From positions 248,001 to 312,000 of the forward strand of contig NZ_AXDW01000004.1 in NCBI RefSeq assembly GCF_000474945.1: a DNA stretch of 64,000 nucleotides. The letters are read 5' to 3'. Source of the DNA: Solimonas soli DSM 21787 (lineage in GTDB: Bacteria > Pseudomonadota > Gammaproteobacteria > Nevskiales > Nevskiaceae). The notes below the pieces were generated by a model that searched no databases, had not been told where the DNA came from, and saw nothing but the letters and a program-made list of their open reading frames with translations. Positions within the stretch are counted from its first letter, which is position 1. Every line of letters starts with the position of its first letter. The translations under genes and the position numbers were made by a program. Shown here one piece after another: positions 32,662 to 42,756 of this stretch.

Positions 32662-35301
32662 TCAGGACTGGACGGCGTGCCGCGCGTCGGCGAGCGCAGG
32701 CATCGCCGCCGCGCCCGGCGCGCCGAGGCCGTGGTGCGCATACAGCGGCCGCTTCACCAGTTCGGAAACCAGCGCGTAGAGGACGGAGATGGCGAGCACC
32801 GTGGCGAGCAGCGGCCAGGGCAGCGGGACCAGGCCGAACCAGCGGCCCGGCACGGCGTAGGGCAGCAGCAGCGCGATCGCGGCGACCGCCAGCGCGCTGC
32901 CGAGTACCGCGCGCGACGGCCGGCCGCGCCAGAACGGCCGGTAGCTGCGCACCACGAAGATCACCAGCAACTCGGTCAGCAGCGACTCGACGAACCAGGC
33001 GCTGCGGAAGCGTTCCGGGGTCTCGCTGAAATGCAGCAGCACGGCGAAGGTCAGCATGTCGAAGGCGGTGCTGACCAGGCCGAGCACGACCATCACGCGG
33101 CGCACCAGGGCGATGTTCCAGCGGTGCGGCGTGTCCTCCCAGGCGCGGTCGACGCGGTCGCGGGCGATGCTCATCGAGGGAATGTCGGACAGCAGATTGT
33201 TGAGCAGGATCTGCTTGGCGAGCAGCGGCAGGAACGGCAGGTACAGGCTCGCCAGCGCCATGCTCACCATGTTGCCGAAGTTGGCGCTGGTGGTGACGAA
33301 CACGTACTTGAGTGTGTTGGCGAAGGTGTGGCGCCCTTCCTCGATGCCCTCGCAGACCGCGTCGAGGCCGTGTTCGAGCATCACGAAGTCGGCGGCCTCC
33401 TTGGCGACGTCGGTCGCCGAATCGACCGAGATGCCGGCGTCGGCGGCGTAGAGCGCGGGTGCGTCGTTGATGCCGTCGCCGAGGAAGCCGACGGTGTGGC
33501 CGCGCTTCTGCAGGGCGCGGATGATGCGTTCCTTCTGGTTGGGATCGACCTCGGCGAACAGCGTCGTCGCGGGCGCGCGCTGCCACAGCGCCTCGTCGGT
33601 CATCGCCGCCAGCTCGGCGCCGGTGACGAGCGCGTCGCCACCGATGCCGACTTCGCGCGCGACGTGCGCGGCGACGTGGCGGTTGTCGCCGCTGATGATC
33701 TTGGTCCGCACGCCGAGCGCGCGCAGGCGCGCCAGCGTCGCCACCACGGCGGGATCGGGCGGATCGAAGAACAGCAGGAAGCCGCACAGCGTCAGCGCCG
33801 CTTCGTCGTCGTGGCCGTAGTGCTCGCGCAGCGGCAGCGCGCGGCGCGCCAGCGCCAGCACGCGGTAGCCCTGCGCGCTCCAGTCGGTGAAGCGCGCATC
33901 GAGCGCGGCGCGCGCCGCGGCATCGAGCGCCACGCCATCGCCGCCCGCCGCCGCATACTGCGTGCAGACCTCGAGGACCTCGGCGACCGCGCCTTTGACG
34001 ACGAGCAGCGCCTGGGCGCCGTCGCGCACCACGACGCCGAGGCGCTTGCGCACGAAGTCGTAGGGAATCTCGTCGAGCTTGAGCTGGGCGTCGACCGTCT
34101 GGCCGGCCTGGCGCGCGCTGTTCACCAGCGCCTCGTCAATCGGATTGCGCAGGCCGGTCTGCAGCGCGGCATTGAGGTGCGCGAGCCGCAGCACCTCGGG
34201 ATCCGCGCGGCCCTGCGTGTCGAGGGCGCCGTCGAGTTCGATCACGCCGCGCGTCAGCGTGCCGGTCTTGTCGACGCACAGCACGTCCATGGCGCCGAGA
34301 TTCTCGATCGCGTTGGGATGGCGCACGATGACGCCGCGCCTGGCCATGCGCTGCGCGCCGCGCGACAGCGTGATGGCGACGATGGCCGGCAGCAGCTCCG
34401 GCGAGATGCCGACCGCGAGCGCCACCGCGAACAGCAGGGTCTCGGTGCCATGCCGGTGCATCAGCAGGTTGGCGGCGATCACCGCGACCAGCACCACGAC
34501 CATGATCTGCAGCAGGAGCCGCCCGAGCTGGCGCAGGCCGCGCTCGAAACTGGTCTCCGGCGGCCGCAGCGTGAGCCGCTGCGCGATCTCGCCGATCGCC
34601 GTGTGCTCGCCGCTGGCCACGATCAGCACGCGCGCCGTGCCGCTGCGCACCGAGGTGCCGCGAAACACGCAGTTGAGCCGCTGCGCGAGCGTCGCCGTCG
34701 CCGCGCAGGGGCCGGGCCGCTTCTCGACCGGAAAGGTCTCGCCGGTGAGCAGGGCCTGGCTGACGAAGAAGTCGCGGGCCTCGAGCACGATGCCGTCGCC
34801 GGGCACGAGACTGCCGGCCGACAGCAGCACGACGTCGCCGGCGACCACGGCGTCAGCGGCCATTTCGCGGGCGACGCCGTCGCGCAGTACCGTGGCGCGC
34901 GCCGCGACGCGTGCGCGCAGGCGTTCGACGGCGCGCGAGGCGCGCAGTTCGTCGGCGGCGCTCAGCGCGCTGCTGAGCACGACGATGGCGAGCACGATCG
35001 CGGCGTTGAGCCAGTCGCGGCCGAGCAGCGCCGAGGCGGCGCCGAGCACGAGGATCAGTTGCAGCGGACTGCGGAATTGCGCGACGAGCGCGCCGGCGTA
35101 GCCCGGTGCGTGGCGGGCCTGCCGCGACGGGTCCGCCCGGCGGCGCGTCGCCGCCTCGCCGCCGAGGCCCTCGGGCGTGCTGTCGAGCAGGGTGAACAGG
35201 CGCGCCGCCGGCAGCGACCACCAGGCGGCCGGCACGCCCTTGTCCGCCGCCGGGCGTGCACCAGGACGCGCGGCGTTTCTGTTCAGCCGCAGGAACGACA
35301 T
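32662..35301 (-). CDS. Magnesium-type (P3B/MgtA-like) P-type ATPase
   Basis: An 879-residue ion pump, full length for the MgtA/MgtB class. Ten predicted helices; the actuator domain has LLTGETFPVEK, the phosphorylation site is D344 in CVDKTGTLT, and the hinge is GFLGDGINDAPAL. The membrane motif NNLLSDIPSMSIARDRVD is characteristic of magnesium-translocating ATPases. It would import Mg2+ when the gradient is weak. The start (MSFLRLNRN) lies inside the end of the TraR gene, overlapping by 19 bases, so the two are coupled. A second, different P-type ATPase is at the right end of the window. Confidence 0.9.
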   Translation of the reverse strand: MSFLRLNRNAARPGARPAADKGVPAAWWSLPAARLFTLLDSTPEGLGGEAATRRRADPSRQARHAPGYAGALVAQFRSPLQLILVLGAASALLGRDWLNAAIVLAIVVLSSALSAADELRASRAVERLRARVAARATVLRDGVAREMAADAVVAGDVVLLSAGSLVPGDGIVLEARDFFVSQALLTGETFPVEKRPGPCAATATLAQRLNCVFRGTSVRSGTARVLIVASGEHTAIGEIAQRLTLRPPETSFERGLRQLGRLLLQIMVVVLVAVIAANLLMHRHGTETLLFAVALAVGISPELLPAIVAITLSRGAQRMARRGVIVRHPNAIENLGAMDVLCVDKTGTLTRGVIELDGALDTQGRADPEVLRLAHLNAALQTGLRNPIDEALVNSARQAGQTVDAQLKLDEIPYDFVRKRLGVVVRDGAQALLVVKGAVAEVLEVCTQYAAAGGDGVALDAAARAALDARFTDWSAQGYRVLALARRALPLREHYGHDDEAALTLCGFLLFFDPPDPAVVATLARLRALGVRTKIISGDNRHVAAHVAREVGIGGDALVTGAELAAMTDEALWQRAPATTLFAEVDPNQKERIIRALQKRGHTVGFLGDGINDAPALYAADAGISVDSATDVAKEAADFVMLEHGLDAVCEGIEEGRHTFANTLKYVFVTTSANFGNMVSMALASLYLPFLPLLAKQILLNNLLSDIPSMSIARDRVDRAWEDTPHRWNIALVRRVMVVLGLVSTAFDMLTFAVLLHFSETPERFRSAWFVESLLTELLVIFVVRSYRPFWRGRPSRAVLGSALAVAAIALLLPYAVPGRWFGLVPLPWPLLATVLAISVLYALVSELVKRPLYAHHGLGAPGAAAMPALADARHAVQS

Positions 35302-35588
35302 CGCGTCGACTGCGGCGCTTCCTGCAGACGCTCCGCTTCGATGGGGCGCCCGCAGATCTCGCACTCGTCGCCGACGCCGCAGTTGAGCCGGGCGAGCGCG
35401 TGGTAGATCGACTGCAGCCGCGCCCGCAGCTCGCCGGCGTCCTCATGCACCAGACGGCCCAGCAGGCCGTCGCAGGCCGGCGTCACGCACGGCGCCTCGC
35501 CGCTCGTGCAGGCGAGGCTGCGGTTGAGCGTCGAGGCGAGCTGCTCGAGGCGCAGGTGGCGAGGATTGAATTCGGCGGGCATGGACAT
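35283..35588 (-). CDS. TraR/DksA-type zinc-finger protein
   Basis: A 101-residue protein. The C-terminal CEICGRPIEAERLQEAPQSTRCRSC, broken by a helix turn, is the C4 zinc finger of the DksA/TraR family. The N-terminal 65 residues form a likely coiled helix but lack the full DksA length (about 150), so it resembles short TraR-like proteins that enter the RNA polymerase secondary channel. In DksA the coiled-coil tip is D-x-x-D-A; here the helix region (VHEDAGELRARL) carries an E-D-A that might serve similarly. Middle gene between the zinc-ribbon protein and the Mg-type ATPase, overlapping the latter. Confidence 0.82.
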   Translation of the reverse strand: MSMPAEFNPRHLRLEQLASTLNRSLACTSGEAPCVTPACDGLLGRLVHEDAGELRARLQSIYHALARLNCGVGDECEICGRPIEAERLQEAPQSTRCRSCG

Positions 35589-35625
35589 GGCTACCTCCGC
35601 GACGGCGCGCGAGCGATGCGTCGAC

Positions 35626-35835
35626 TCACGGTTCGTCGTCGCCGTCTTCGATCAGTTCCCAGCGCACATGCCGACCATGGTCGACCCGTTCGCACTGCAG
35701 GATGAGGTCGGCGCCGCAGTACGGACAGTGCGCTGCCGCACCATCGACAGCGTGCGCCGCTTCGATCGGCACTTCTTCGGCGCATTCCGGGCACGGCAGC
35801 CGGCTCGGTGGCGCACTTTCGATGGGATCCTGCAT
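35626..35835 (-). CDS. Small zinc-ribbon protein
   Basis: A 69-residue protein with two zinc knuckles, CPEC (residues 15-18) and CPYC (37-40), 19 residues apart, and an acidic tail (ELIEDGDDEP). No membrane segment. AAGGAAGG lies 7 bases before the ATG. Its role is unknown; small ribbons of this kind are often nucleic-acid or protein adaptors. First gene after the divergent FNR-like box at 35919, leading the operon TraR-ATPase-nitroreductase. Confidence 0.75.
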   Translation of the reverse strand: MQDPIESAPPSRLPCPECAEEVPIEAAHAVDGAAAHCPYCGADLILQCERVDHGRHVRWELIEDGDDEP

Positions 35836-35918
35836 ACGAGCCTTCCTTGCCTTTGGTGAGCGCGCCGCACGTGCGCATGCCGACCCATGCAGGATGCTGG
35901 GCGACCGCGCATCACGCC

Positions 35919-35932
35919 TTGACGCAGGTCAT
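35919..35932. promoter_or_regulatory. FNR/Anr-like box in the divergent zinc-ribbon/HlyD promoter
   Basis: TTGAC-GCAG-GTCAT, identical to the glgA box. It lies almost midway between two divergent genes, 83 bases from the zinc-ribbon start and 81 from the HlyD start, so one dimer could serve both directions. Confidence 0.7.
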
Positions 35933-36013
35933 GGCGAGGCGTCGCCCCGGATCGCCATGCTTGACGGCGTGCGGCGCTCTTCGTGCGTCCGGTATCGAAC
36001 CCAGGCAACGAGC

Positions 36014-37174
36014 ATGGATCAGACAATCGTGGCGCTGCGCGCCGTGGCGGATTCCACCGACGGCGCATCGGCGGCGAGCCAGACCCCGGACCGGCGCGGC
36101 CGCCTGCGCGAGCTGCTGCGGACGCGCTGGTGCCCGCTGCTCGCCGCCTGCGTCGCGATCCTGATCATCGCCGTCGTGCTGGTGCCGCGCGCCTTCGCGC
36201 CGGCGCAGGCCGATGGCGTGGTCGGCAGCAACGGCCGTCTCGAAGCGCAGCCGGTCGATGTCACCGCCAAGAACGGCGGCCGCATCGCCGAACTGCTGGT
36301 CGACGAAGGCGATGCGGTGGCCGCCGGCCAGATCCTGGCGCGCATGGATGTGCGCGCCGAACGTGCGCAGCAGCGCGAGGCCGAGGCGCAGGGCCGGCAG
36401 GCGCTGCGCGCGCGCGAGTCGATGGAGGCCGCGGTCGCGCAGCGGCACAGCGCCGCGGCGAGCAGCGAAGCGCTGCTCGCGCAACGGCGCAGCGAACTCG
36501 ATCTCGCCGAGCGCAACGCGCGCCGCTCGACGGCGCTCGCGGCATCCGGCGCGGTGTCGGTGCAGCGCGCCGAGGAAGACCGGTCGCGCCTCGATACGGC
36601 ACGGGCGGCGCTCGACGCGGCGCAGGCGCAGCGCGCCGAGGCGCAGGCCGGCGTGCGCGCGGCCGAGGCGCAGCGGCTCGAAGCCGATGCCGCAGTCGAG
36701 GCGGCGGCGGCGCAGGTCGAACGCCTGCAGGTGCAGATCGACGACGGCACGCTGCGCGCGCCGCGCGCCGGCCGCATCCAGTATCGCGTCGCGCAGGCCG
36801 GCGAAGTGGTCGCCGCCGGCGGCAAGGTGCTGAGCCTGGTCGACACCAGCGACCTGTACATGAACATCTTCCTGCAGCAGCGCGACGCCGACCGCCTCGC
36901 CGTCGGCGACGAGGGGCGCATCGTGCTCGATGTCGCGCCCGACGCACCGATCGCCGCGCACATCGCCTTCATTTCCGACGTCGCGCAATTCACGCCGAAG
37001 TCGGTGGAAACCGCCGATGAGCGCGCCAAGCTGATGTTCCGCGTCAAGGTTCGCGTCGACGCCGCGGCGCTGGCGCGCGGCGCCGATCGTCTGCGCAGCG
37101 GCGCGCCGGGCATCGCCTACGTGCGCGTGACGCAGCGCGAATGGCCGGCGCAGCTGCAGACCGGCGCGCGGTGA
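36014..37174 (+). CDS. HlyD-family periplasmic adaptor (YhiI-like)
   Basis: A 386-residue membrane-fusion protein. A single N-terminal helix ([16 protein letters not shown], about residues 42-57) anchors it; the biotinyl-lipoyl halves are [22 protein letters not shown] and [18 protein letters not shown], enclosing a coiled-coil hairpin of about 140 residues rich in Ala, Gln, Arg and Glu. It would bridge the inner-membrane ABC protein to the outer membrane. First gene of a coupled three-gene operon with the layout yhiI-rbbA-yhhJ; its stop overlaps the next start (GTGA). Confidence 0.88.
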   Translation: MDQTIVALRAVADSTDGASAASQTPDRRGRLRELLRTRWCPLLAACVAILIIAVVLVPRAFAPAQADGVVGSNGRLEAQPVDVTAKNGGRIAELLVDEGDAVAAGQILARMDVRAERAQQREAEAQGRQALRARESMEAAVAQRHSAAASSEALLAQRRSELDLAERNARRSTALAASGAVSVQRAEEDRSRLDTARAALDAAQAQRAEAQAGVRAAEAQRLEADAAVEAAAAQVERLQVQIDDGTLRAPRAGRIQYRVAQAGEVVAAGGKVLSLVDTSDLYMNIFLQQRDADRLAVGDEGRIVLDVAPDAPIAAHIAFISDVAQFTPKSVETADERAKLMFRVKVRVDAAALARGADRLRSGAPGIAYVRVTQREWPAQLQTGAR

Positions 37175-39873
37175 ACGCCTTGCCGCCGGCGGCGAGGCTG
37201 TCGGGCGTCACGCAGCGCTATGGCACGGTGCAGGCGCTCGATCGCGTCGACCTCGAACTGCGCGGCGGCGAACTGCTCGGCCTGATCGGCCCCGACGGCG
37301 TCGGCAAGTCGACGCTGCTCGGTCTGGTCGCCGGCGCCACGCGCCTGCAGCAGGGCCGGCTCGACGTGCTTGGCGGCGATCTGAGGTCGGCGCGCCATCG
37401 CCGCCGCGTGTGCCCGCGCATCGCCTACATGCCGCAGGGCCTCGGCCGCAATCTCTACGCGACCCTGTCGGTGTTCGAGAATCTCGACTTCTTCGGCCGC
37501 CTGTTCGGCCACGATCGCGCGACGCGTGAAGCGCGCAGCGCCGCGCTGTTGCAGGCGACGGGGCTCGCCGCGTTCGCCGACCGGCCGGTCGGCCAGCTGT
37601 CCGGCGGCATGAAGCAGAAGCTCGGTCTGTGCTGCGCGCTGATCCACGATCCGGACCTGCTGATCCTCGACGAGCCGACCACCGGCGTCGATCCGCTCTC
37701 GCGGCGCCAGTTCTGGGAACTGCTCGCCGGCATCCGCGCGCAGCGGCCGGCGATGAGCGTATTGGTGGCGACCGCGTACATGAACGAGGCGGAACGCTTC
37801 GACCGCCTGGTCGCGCTCGACGCCGGCCGCGTGCTGGCGAGCGGCACGCCCGCCGAACTCAGGTCGCGCTGCGGCGTCGATACGCTGGAGGCCGCCTTCG
37901 TCGCGCTACTGCCGGCCGCGCGGCGCCGCGAGAACCGCCGCATCGAGACAGGCGCGCCGATCGACGGCGCCGCGGAGATCGCCATCGAGGCGCGCGGGCT
38001 GAGCCGGCGCTTCGGCGATTTCACGGCGGTCGACGGCATCGATCTGCAGGTGCGGCGCGGCGAGATCTTCGGCTTCATCGGCTCCAACGGCTGCGGCAAG
38101 ACCACGACCATGAAGATGCTGACCGGACTGCTGCCGGCCTCGTCGGGCAGCGCGCGCCTGTTCGGCCGGCCGGTGACGGCCGGCGATCTCGCGGCGCGTC
38201 GGCGCGTCGGTTACATGTCGCAGGGCTTCTCGCTGTACGGCGAACTCAGCGTGCGCCAGAACCTGGCACTGCACGCGCGCCTGTTCCACGTGCCGGCCGA
38301 GGAAATCCCGGCGCGCGTCGCGGCGATGGCGCAGCGCTTCGATCTCGCCGACGTGCTCGACGCGCTGCCGGTCGCGCTGCCGCTCGGCCTGCGCCAGCGG
38401 CTGTCGCTCGCCGTGGCCCTGATCCACCGGCCGGATATCCTCATCCTCGACGAACCCACCTCCGGCGTCGATCCGCTGGCCCGCGATCTGTTCTGGGCCG
38501 CCATGTTCGAGGTCTCGCGCCGCGACGGGGTGACCATCTTCGTGTCGACGCACTACATGAACGAGGCCGAGCGCTGCGATCGCGTCGCGCTCATGCATGC
38601 CGGCCGCGTGCTGGCCAGCGGCGCGCCCGCCGCGCTGGCGCGCGCCAGCGGCGCAGCGAGCCTGGAGGAAGCGTTCATCGCCCGTCTCGGCGCCGTGGTA
38701 CCGGAGATCGCGCAAGGCACGCTGCCGGTCGCCGCACGCACGCGCCGACCGCGCACGGTGGGCCTGCTGCGCCTGCTCAGCTACGCGCGGCGCGAGGCGC
38801 TGGAGCTGAGCCGCGATCCGGTACGCTCGCTGATGGCGCTCGGCGGCAGCGCGCTGCTGATGATCGTCATGGGTTTCGGCCTCAGCATGGACGTCGACGA
38901 CCTGCCGTACGCGGTCCTGGATCGCGACCAGAGCGTGGCGAGCCGCGACTATCTCGCCGGCTTCGCGGGCTCGCCGTACTTCAGGCAGCAGCCGCCGCTG
39001 CAGGATCACGCCGAGCTCGACGCGCGCATGGCGCGCGGCGAGCTCGGCGTGGCGCTGGAGATTCCCGAGGGCTACGGCCGCGACCTCGAAGCCGGCCGCC
39101 GGCCCGCGATCGCGGCCTGGGTCGACGGCGCGATGCCGCAGCGCGCCGAGACCATCGAGGCCTATGTCGAGGGCCTGCACGCGCAGTACTGGAGCGCGCT
39201 CGCCGCCGAACGCGGCCTGCGCGCGGCCGCGTCGCGCGTCGAGCCGCGCTTTCGCTACAACCCGCAGCTGCGCAGCCTCAATGCGATGGTGCCGGCGGTG
39301 ATCCCGCTGCTGCTGACCTTCATCCCGGCGATGCTGACCGCGCTCGGCGTGGTGCGCGAGAAGGAGCTGGGTTCGATCGCCAACTTCTACGTCACGCCGG
39401 TCAGCCGGCTCGAGTTCGTGCTCGGCAAGCAGCTGCCGTACGTGGCGCTCGGCATGCTCAACTTCCTGTTGCTGACGGCGATGGCCGTGACGCTGTTCGC
39501 GGTGCCGCTGAAGGGCAGCCTGCTCGCGCTCGGCGTCGGCGCGCTGCTCTACGTCATCGCCACCACCGGTCTCGGCCTGCTGATGTCGACGTTCATGCGC
39601 AGCCAGGTGGCGGCGATCTTCAGCGTTTCGGTGGCGACGATGCTGCCGGCGATCCAGTTCGGCGGCCTGATCAATCCGGTGTCTTCGCTGGAGGGCGCGG
39701 CCGCGCTGATCGGCCGCGTCTATCCGACCAGCCATTTCCTCACCATCAGCCGCGGCGTGTTCGCCAAGTCGCTGCAGCTCGGCGATCTGTGGTCCTCGCT
39801 GTGGCCGCTGCTGCTGACCGGTCCGGCGCTGATCGCGCTGTGCACGCTGCTGCTGCGCAAGCAGGGAAGCTGA
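37171..39873 (+). CDS. rbbA: ABC transporter with two ATPase domains fused to a permease (RbbA-type)
   Basis: A 900-residue fusion starting at GTG. ATPase 1 (about 10-235) has [18 protein letters not shown] and [13 protein letters not shown]. ATPase 2 (about 265-490) has GSNGCGKTT and [12 protein letters not shown], but its signature is degenerate (LPLGLRQRL instead of LSGGxxQR). The C-terminal third is an ABC-2 permease with six helices, the last five after residue 700. E. coli RbbA/YhiH has this build and is reported to associate with ribosomes; flanking HlyD and YhhJ homologues suggest export instead. Here the operon lies under an FNR-like box, suggesting use when oxygen is low. The substrate is unknown. 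Confidence 0.85.
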   Translation: MNALPPAARLSGVTQRYGTVQALDRVDLELRGGELLGLIGPDGVGKSTLLGLVAGATRLQQGRLDVLGGDLRSARHRRRVCPRIAYMPQGLGRNLYATLSVFENLDFFGRLFGHDRATREARSAALLQATGLAAFADRPVGQLSGGMKQKLGLCCALIHDPDLLILDEPTTGVDPLSRRQFWELLAGIRAQRPAMSVLVATAYMNEAERFDRLVALDAGRVLASGTPAELRSRCGVDTLEAAFVALLPAARRRENRRIETGAPIDGAAEIAIEARGLSRRFGDFTAVDGIDLQVRRGEIFGFIGSNGCGKTTTMKMLTGLLPASSGSARLFGRPVTAGDLAARRRVGYMSQGFSLYGELSVRQNLALHARLFHVPAEEIPARVAAMAQRFDLADVLDALPVALPLGLRQRLSLAVALIHRPDILILDEPTSGVDPLARDLFWAAMFEVSRRDGVTIFVSTHYMNEAERCDRVALMHAGRVLASGAPAALARASGAASLEEAFIARLGAVVPEIAQGTLPVAARTRRPRTVGLLRLLSYARREALELSRDPVRSLMALGGSALLMIVMGFGLSMDVDDLPYAVLDRDQSVASRDYLAGFAGSPYFRQQPPLQDHAELDARMARGELGVALEIPEGYGRDLEAGRRPAIAAWVDGAMPQRAETIEAYVEGLHAQYWSALAAERGLRAAASRVEPRFRYNPQLRSLNAMVPAVIPLLLTFIPAMLTALGVVREKELGSIANFYVTPVSRLEFVLGKQLPYVALGMLNFLLLTAMAVTLFAVPLKGSLLALGVGALLYVIATTGLGLLMSTFMRSQVAAIFSVSVATMLPAIQFGGLINPVSSLEGAAALIGRVYPTSHFLTISRGVFAKSLQLGDLWSSLWPLLLTGPALIALCTLLLRKQGS

Positions 39874-39879
39874 GGCGAC

Positions 39880-41013
39880 ATGGGCATCCGTCCGCGCGGC
39901 TCGCTGGCCAACGTCCTGCATCTCGGCGTCAAGGAGTTCCGCAGTCTCGCGCGCGATCGCGTGATGCTGGTGCTGATCGTCTGGACCTTCACCGCGGCGA
40001 TCATCCTGCCGGCGCGCGGACAGCCGGAAACCCTGAGCCGGGCGCCGCTCGCGGTCGTCGACGAAGACCGCTCGGAACTGTCGGCGCGCATCGTCGCGGC
40101 CTTCTATCCGCCGCATTTCACGCCGCCCGGCGTCGTCGACGTGGTTGCCGCCGATCGCGGCCTCGACGACGGCCGCTACACCTTCGCGCTCGACATCCCG
40201 CCCGGCTTCGAACGCGACGTGCGCGCCGGCCGCGCCGCGGCGATCCAGCTCAACGTCGATGCGACCAAGCAGTCGCAGGCCTTCGTCGGCGCGGGCTACG
40301 TGCAGCGCATCGTCGCCGACGAGCTCGCCGCGTTCGAGCGCGCCGGCGGCGCGGCGCCGGCCGAGCTCGTCAGCCGCATCCGCTTCAACCCGACACTCGA
40401 TCACGGCCGTTTCGTGGCGGTGATGGAGATCGTCAACAACATCACCATGCTCGCCATCGTCCTGACCGGCGCCGCGCTGATCCGCGAGCGTGAGCACGGC
40501 ACCATCGAGCATCTGCTGGTCATGCCGCTGCGGCCGAGCGAGATCATGCTGGCCAAGGTGTGGTCGATGGGGCTGGTCGTGCTGCTCGCCGCCGCCTTCT
40601 CGCTGCAGTTCACCGTCAAGGGCCTGATGGCGATTCCGCTCGCCGGCTCGCTCGGCCTGTTCCTCGCCGGCACCGCGCTGCACCTGTTCGCGGCGACGGC
40701 GATCGGCGTGTTCCTCGGCACCGTCGCGCGTTCCATGCCGCAGTTCGGCCTGCTGCTGATGCTGGTCCTGCTGCCGCTCGAAATGCTGTCCGGCGGCACC
40801 ACGCCGCGCGAGAGCATGCCGCTCGCCGTGCGCACGCTCATGGAGCTGGCGCCGACCACGCATTTCGTCATGCTGGCGCAGGCGATCCTCTATCGCGGCG
40901 CCGGCCTGGCGACGGTGTGGCCGCAATTCCTCGCCGTGGCGGCGATCGGCTCGGCCTTCTTCGCTGCCGCGCTGCTGCGCTTCCGCCGCGCGCTGGGCGA
41001 GTGGCAGCGCTGA
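39880..41013 (+). CDS. yhhJ: ABC-2 type permease (YhhJ-like)
   Basis: A 377-residue membrane protein: one N-terminal helix (VMLVLIVWTFTAAIILPA), a periplasmic domain of about 150 residues and five helices from residue 185 on. LEMLSGGTTPRESMP is a conserved family segment. It starts 7 bases after the rbbA stop and would complete a heterodimer with the permease half of RbbA. No outer-membrane TolC-type gene is adjacent. The FNR-like box of the next gene begins 14 bases after its stop. Confidence 0.86.
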   Translation: MGIRPRGSLANVLHLGVKEFRSLARDRVMLVLIVWTFTAAIILPARGQPETLSRAPLAVVDEDRSELSARIVAAFYPPHFTPPGVVDVVAADRGLDDGRYTFALDIPPGFERDVRAGRAAAIQLNVDATKQSQAFVGAGYVQRIVADELAAFERAGGAAPAELVSRIRFNPTLDHGRFVAVMEIVNNITMLAIVLTGAALIREREHGTIEHLLVMPLRPSEIMLAKVWSMGLVVLLAAAFSLQFTVKGLMAIPLAGSLGLFLAGTALHLFAATAIGVFLGTVARSMPQFGLLLMLVLLPLEMLSGGTTPRESMPLAVRTLMELAPTTHFVMLAQAILYRGAGLATVWPQFLAVAAIGSAFFAAALLRFRRALGEWQR

Positions 41014-41026
41014 GCGGGCGGGCGCT

Positions 41027-41040
41027 TTGATCGGCGTCAA
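41027..41040 (+). promoter_or_regulatory. FNR/Anr-like box upstream of the groEL paralogue
   Basis: TTGAT-CGGC-GTCAA, a 10-of-10 match allowing C/T at position 5. It ends 57 bases before the GroEL start. No CIRCE operator (the HrcA site of heat-shock groE operons) is present. Confidence 0.75.
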
Positions 41041-41058
41041 TGCCGGCCGCGGCCGGCA
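41041..41058. promoter_or_regulatory. 18-bp perfect GC palindrome next to the groEL box
   Basis: TGCCGGCCG-CGGCCGGCA follows the FNR-like box without a gap, at the place where the -10 region or start of transcription would be. It may be a second operator or a 5'-UTR hairpin. Confidence 0.45.
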
Positions 41059-41097
41059 CGGCGAAGCTGGCGCGACGCCTTCGCACGAGCCGCTGCC

Positions 41098-42711
41098 ATG
41101 AGCCACACCACGCTGATGTTCCGCAACGATGCCCGCGAGAAGCTGCTGCGCGGCGCCGCCCAGCTCGCCGATGCGGTGCGCGTCACGCTCGGCCCGAAAT
41201 CCAAATCGGTGCTGATCCACAAGGCCTGGGGCGCGCCGGTGGTCTGCAACGACGGCGTGACGATCGCCAAGGCGATCAAGCTCAAGGATCTCGAGGAGCA
41301 GCTCGCGGTGCAGACGCTGCGCCAGGCCGCCGAAAAGACCAACGAGGCGGTCGGCGACGGCACCAGCACGTCGACGCTGCTCGCACATGCGATCTTCGCC
41401 GACGGCGTGCGCAACGTCGTCGCCGGCGCCAGCGCCATCGACCTCAAGCGCGGTCTCGACCGCGCGCTGCTGCTGGCCACCGCTTCGCTGCGCCGGCAGT
41501 CGCGCCCGGTATCGACGCGGCGCGAGAAGGCGCAGGTCGCGGCGATCTCCGCGCACAACGACACGGCGATCGGCGAGCTGGTCGCCGAGGCCATGGAAAA
41601 GGTCGGCGGCGACGGCGTCATCACCGTCGAGGAATCGAAAACCACGGAGACCGCGCTCGAAGTCGTCGAGGGCATGCAGTTCGACCGCGGCTACGTGTCG
41701 CCGTACTTCGTCACCAACCCGGACAAGATGCAGGTCGAGCTGGAGGACGCCTACGTGCTGCTCACCGACCGCAAGCTCGCCGCGCTCAAGGATATGGTGC
41801 CGCTGCTCGAAGCGGTGGCCAAGAACGGCCGCCCGCTGATGATCGTCGCCGACGACATCGAGGGCGAGGCGCTCGCCACGCTGATCGTCAACAGCCTGCG
41901 CGGCGTACTGCGCTGCGCCGCCGCCAAGGCGCCCGGCTTCGGCGACCGCCGCAAGGAGATGCTGCAGGACATCGCCGCGCTGACCGGCGCCGAGCTGATT
42001 TCGGAGGAGCTCGGCCTGCGCCTGGAGGACGCCGGCATCGAGCGCCTGGGCCGCGCCAAGCGCGTGCTGGTGGATCGCGAGCACACCACCATCGTCGGCG
42101 GCGCCGGCGACCGCAAGACGATCGAGGCGCGCGTGCAGCGCGTGCGCCGCGAGATCGACGCGGCGACCAGCGACTACGACCGCGACAAGCTGCGCGAACG
42201 ACTCGCCAAGCTGGCCGGCGGCGTCGCCGTGATCCGCGTCGGCGCGCCGTCCGAAGCGGAGATGAAGGCCAAGAAGGACGCGCTCGACGACGCCATTTCG
42301 GCGACCAAGGCGGCGGTCGCCGAAGGCATCGTGCCCGGCGGCGGCCTCGCGCAGCTGCGCGCCTCGGCAGCGATCCTGCCCGACGAGGAGAAAGCCGTCG
42401 GCGACGAACGCACCGGCATGCAGATCCTGCGCCGCGCGCTCGAAGCGCCGGCGCGCGCGATCGCCGACAACTCGGCGGTCGACGACGGCGTGGTGGTGGC
42501 GCGCATGCTGGAGAGCCAGGGCAACCTCGGCTTCGATGCCGCCGAAAAGCGCTACGTCGACATGTTCGAGGCCGGCATCGTCGATCCGACCAAGGTCTCG
42601 CGCATCGCGCTGGAGAACGCGGTGTCGGTCGCCGGCGTGCTGCTGCTGACCGAGGCGACGCTGACCGAGAGCGTCGATCCGGAGGATCAGAAAGCGCTCG
42701 CGCCGGAGTGA
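41098..42711 (+). CDS. groEL: Divergent GroEL (Hsp60) paralogue without GroES
   Basis: A 537-residue chaperonin. ATP-site residues are kept: LGPK at 32-35, [10 protein letters not shown] (D of the DGV loop), GDGTSTST in place of GDGTTTAT, and the catalytic Asp in LDDAISATK. The apical domain is complete. Differences from housekeeping Gro[19 protein letters not shown] replaces the usual GRNVVLDKSFGAPTIT, and the C-terminus ends EDQKALAPE without the Gly-Gly-Met tail that lines the folding chamber. No groES is adjacent. Placement under an FNR-like box suggests a stress-specific copy that may use the main GroES or work with altered substrates. Confidence 0.92.
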   Translation: MSHTTLMFRNDAREKLLRGAAQLADAVRVTLGPKSKSVLIHKAWGAPVVCNDGVTIAKAIKLKDLEEQLAVQTLRQAAEKTNEAVGDGTSTSTLLAHAIFADGVRNVVAGASAIDLKRGLDRALLLATASLRRQSRPVSTRREKAQVAAISAHNDTAIGELVAEAMEKVGGDGVITVEESKTTETALEVVEGMQFDRGYVSPYFVTNPDKMQVELEDAYVLLTDRKLAALKDMVPLLEAVAKNGRPLMIVADDIEGEALATLIVNSLRGVLRCAAAKAPGFGDRRKEMLQDIAALTGAELISEELGLRLEDAGIERLGRAKRVLVDREHTTIVGGAGDRKTIEARVQRVRREIDAATSDYDRDKLRERLAKLAGGVAVIRVGAPSEAEMKAKKDALDDAISATKAAVAEGIVPGGGLAQLRASAAILPDEEKAVGDERTGMQILRRALEAPARAIADNSAVDDGVVVARMLESQGNLGFDAAEKRYVDMFEAGIVDPTKVSRIALENAVSVAGVLLLTEATLTESVDPEDQKALAPE

Positions 42712-42756
42712 ACCGGCGCGCACGCGGCCAGGGGCCCTGATCTCCGGATCAAGGCA

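Noticed and set aside
37906-42723. Minus-strand open frame of about 1600 codons opposite rbbA, yhhJ and groEL
   Set aside because: Low-complexity Arg/Gln/Asp content and no domains; an antisense by-product of strong third-position G/C.
42738-42752. TGATC-TCCG-GATCA between groEL and the host-attachment-like gene
   Set aside because: The half-sites are two bases further apart than in the FNR-like boxes, and the site lies between two convergent gene ends; a weak hairpin is more likely.
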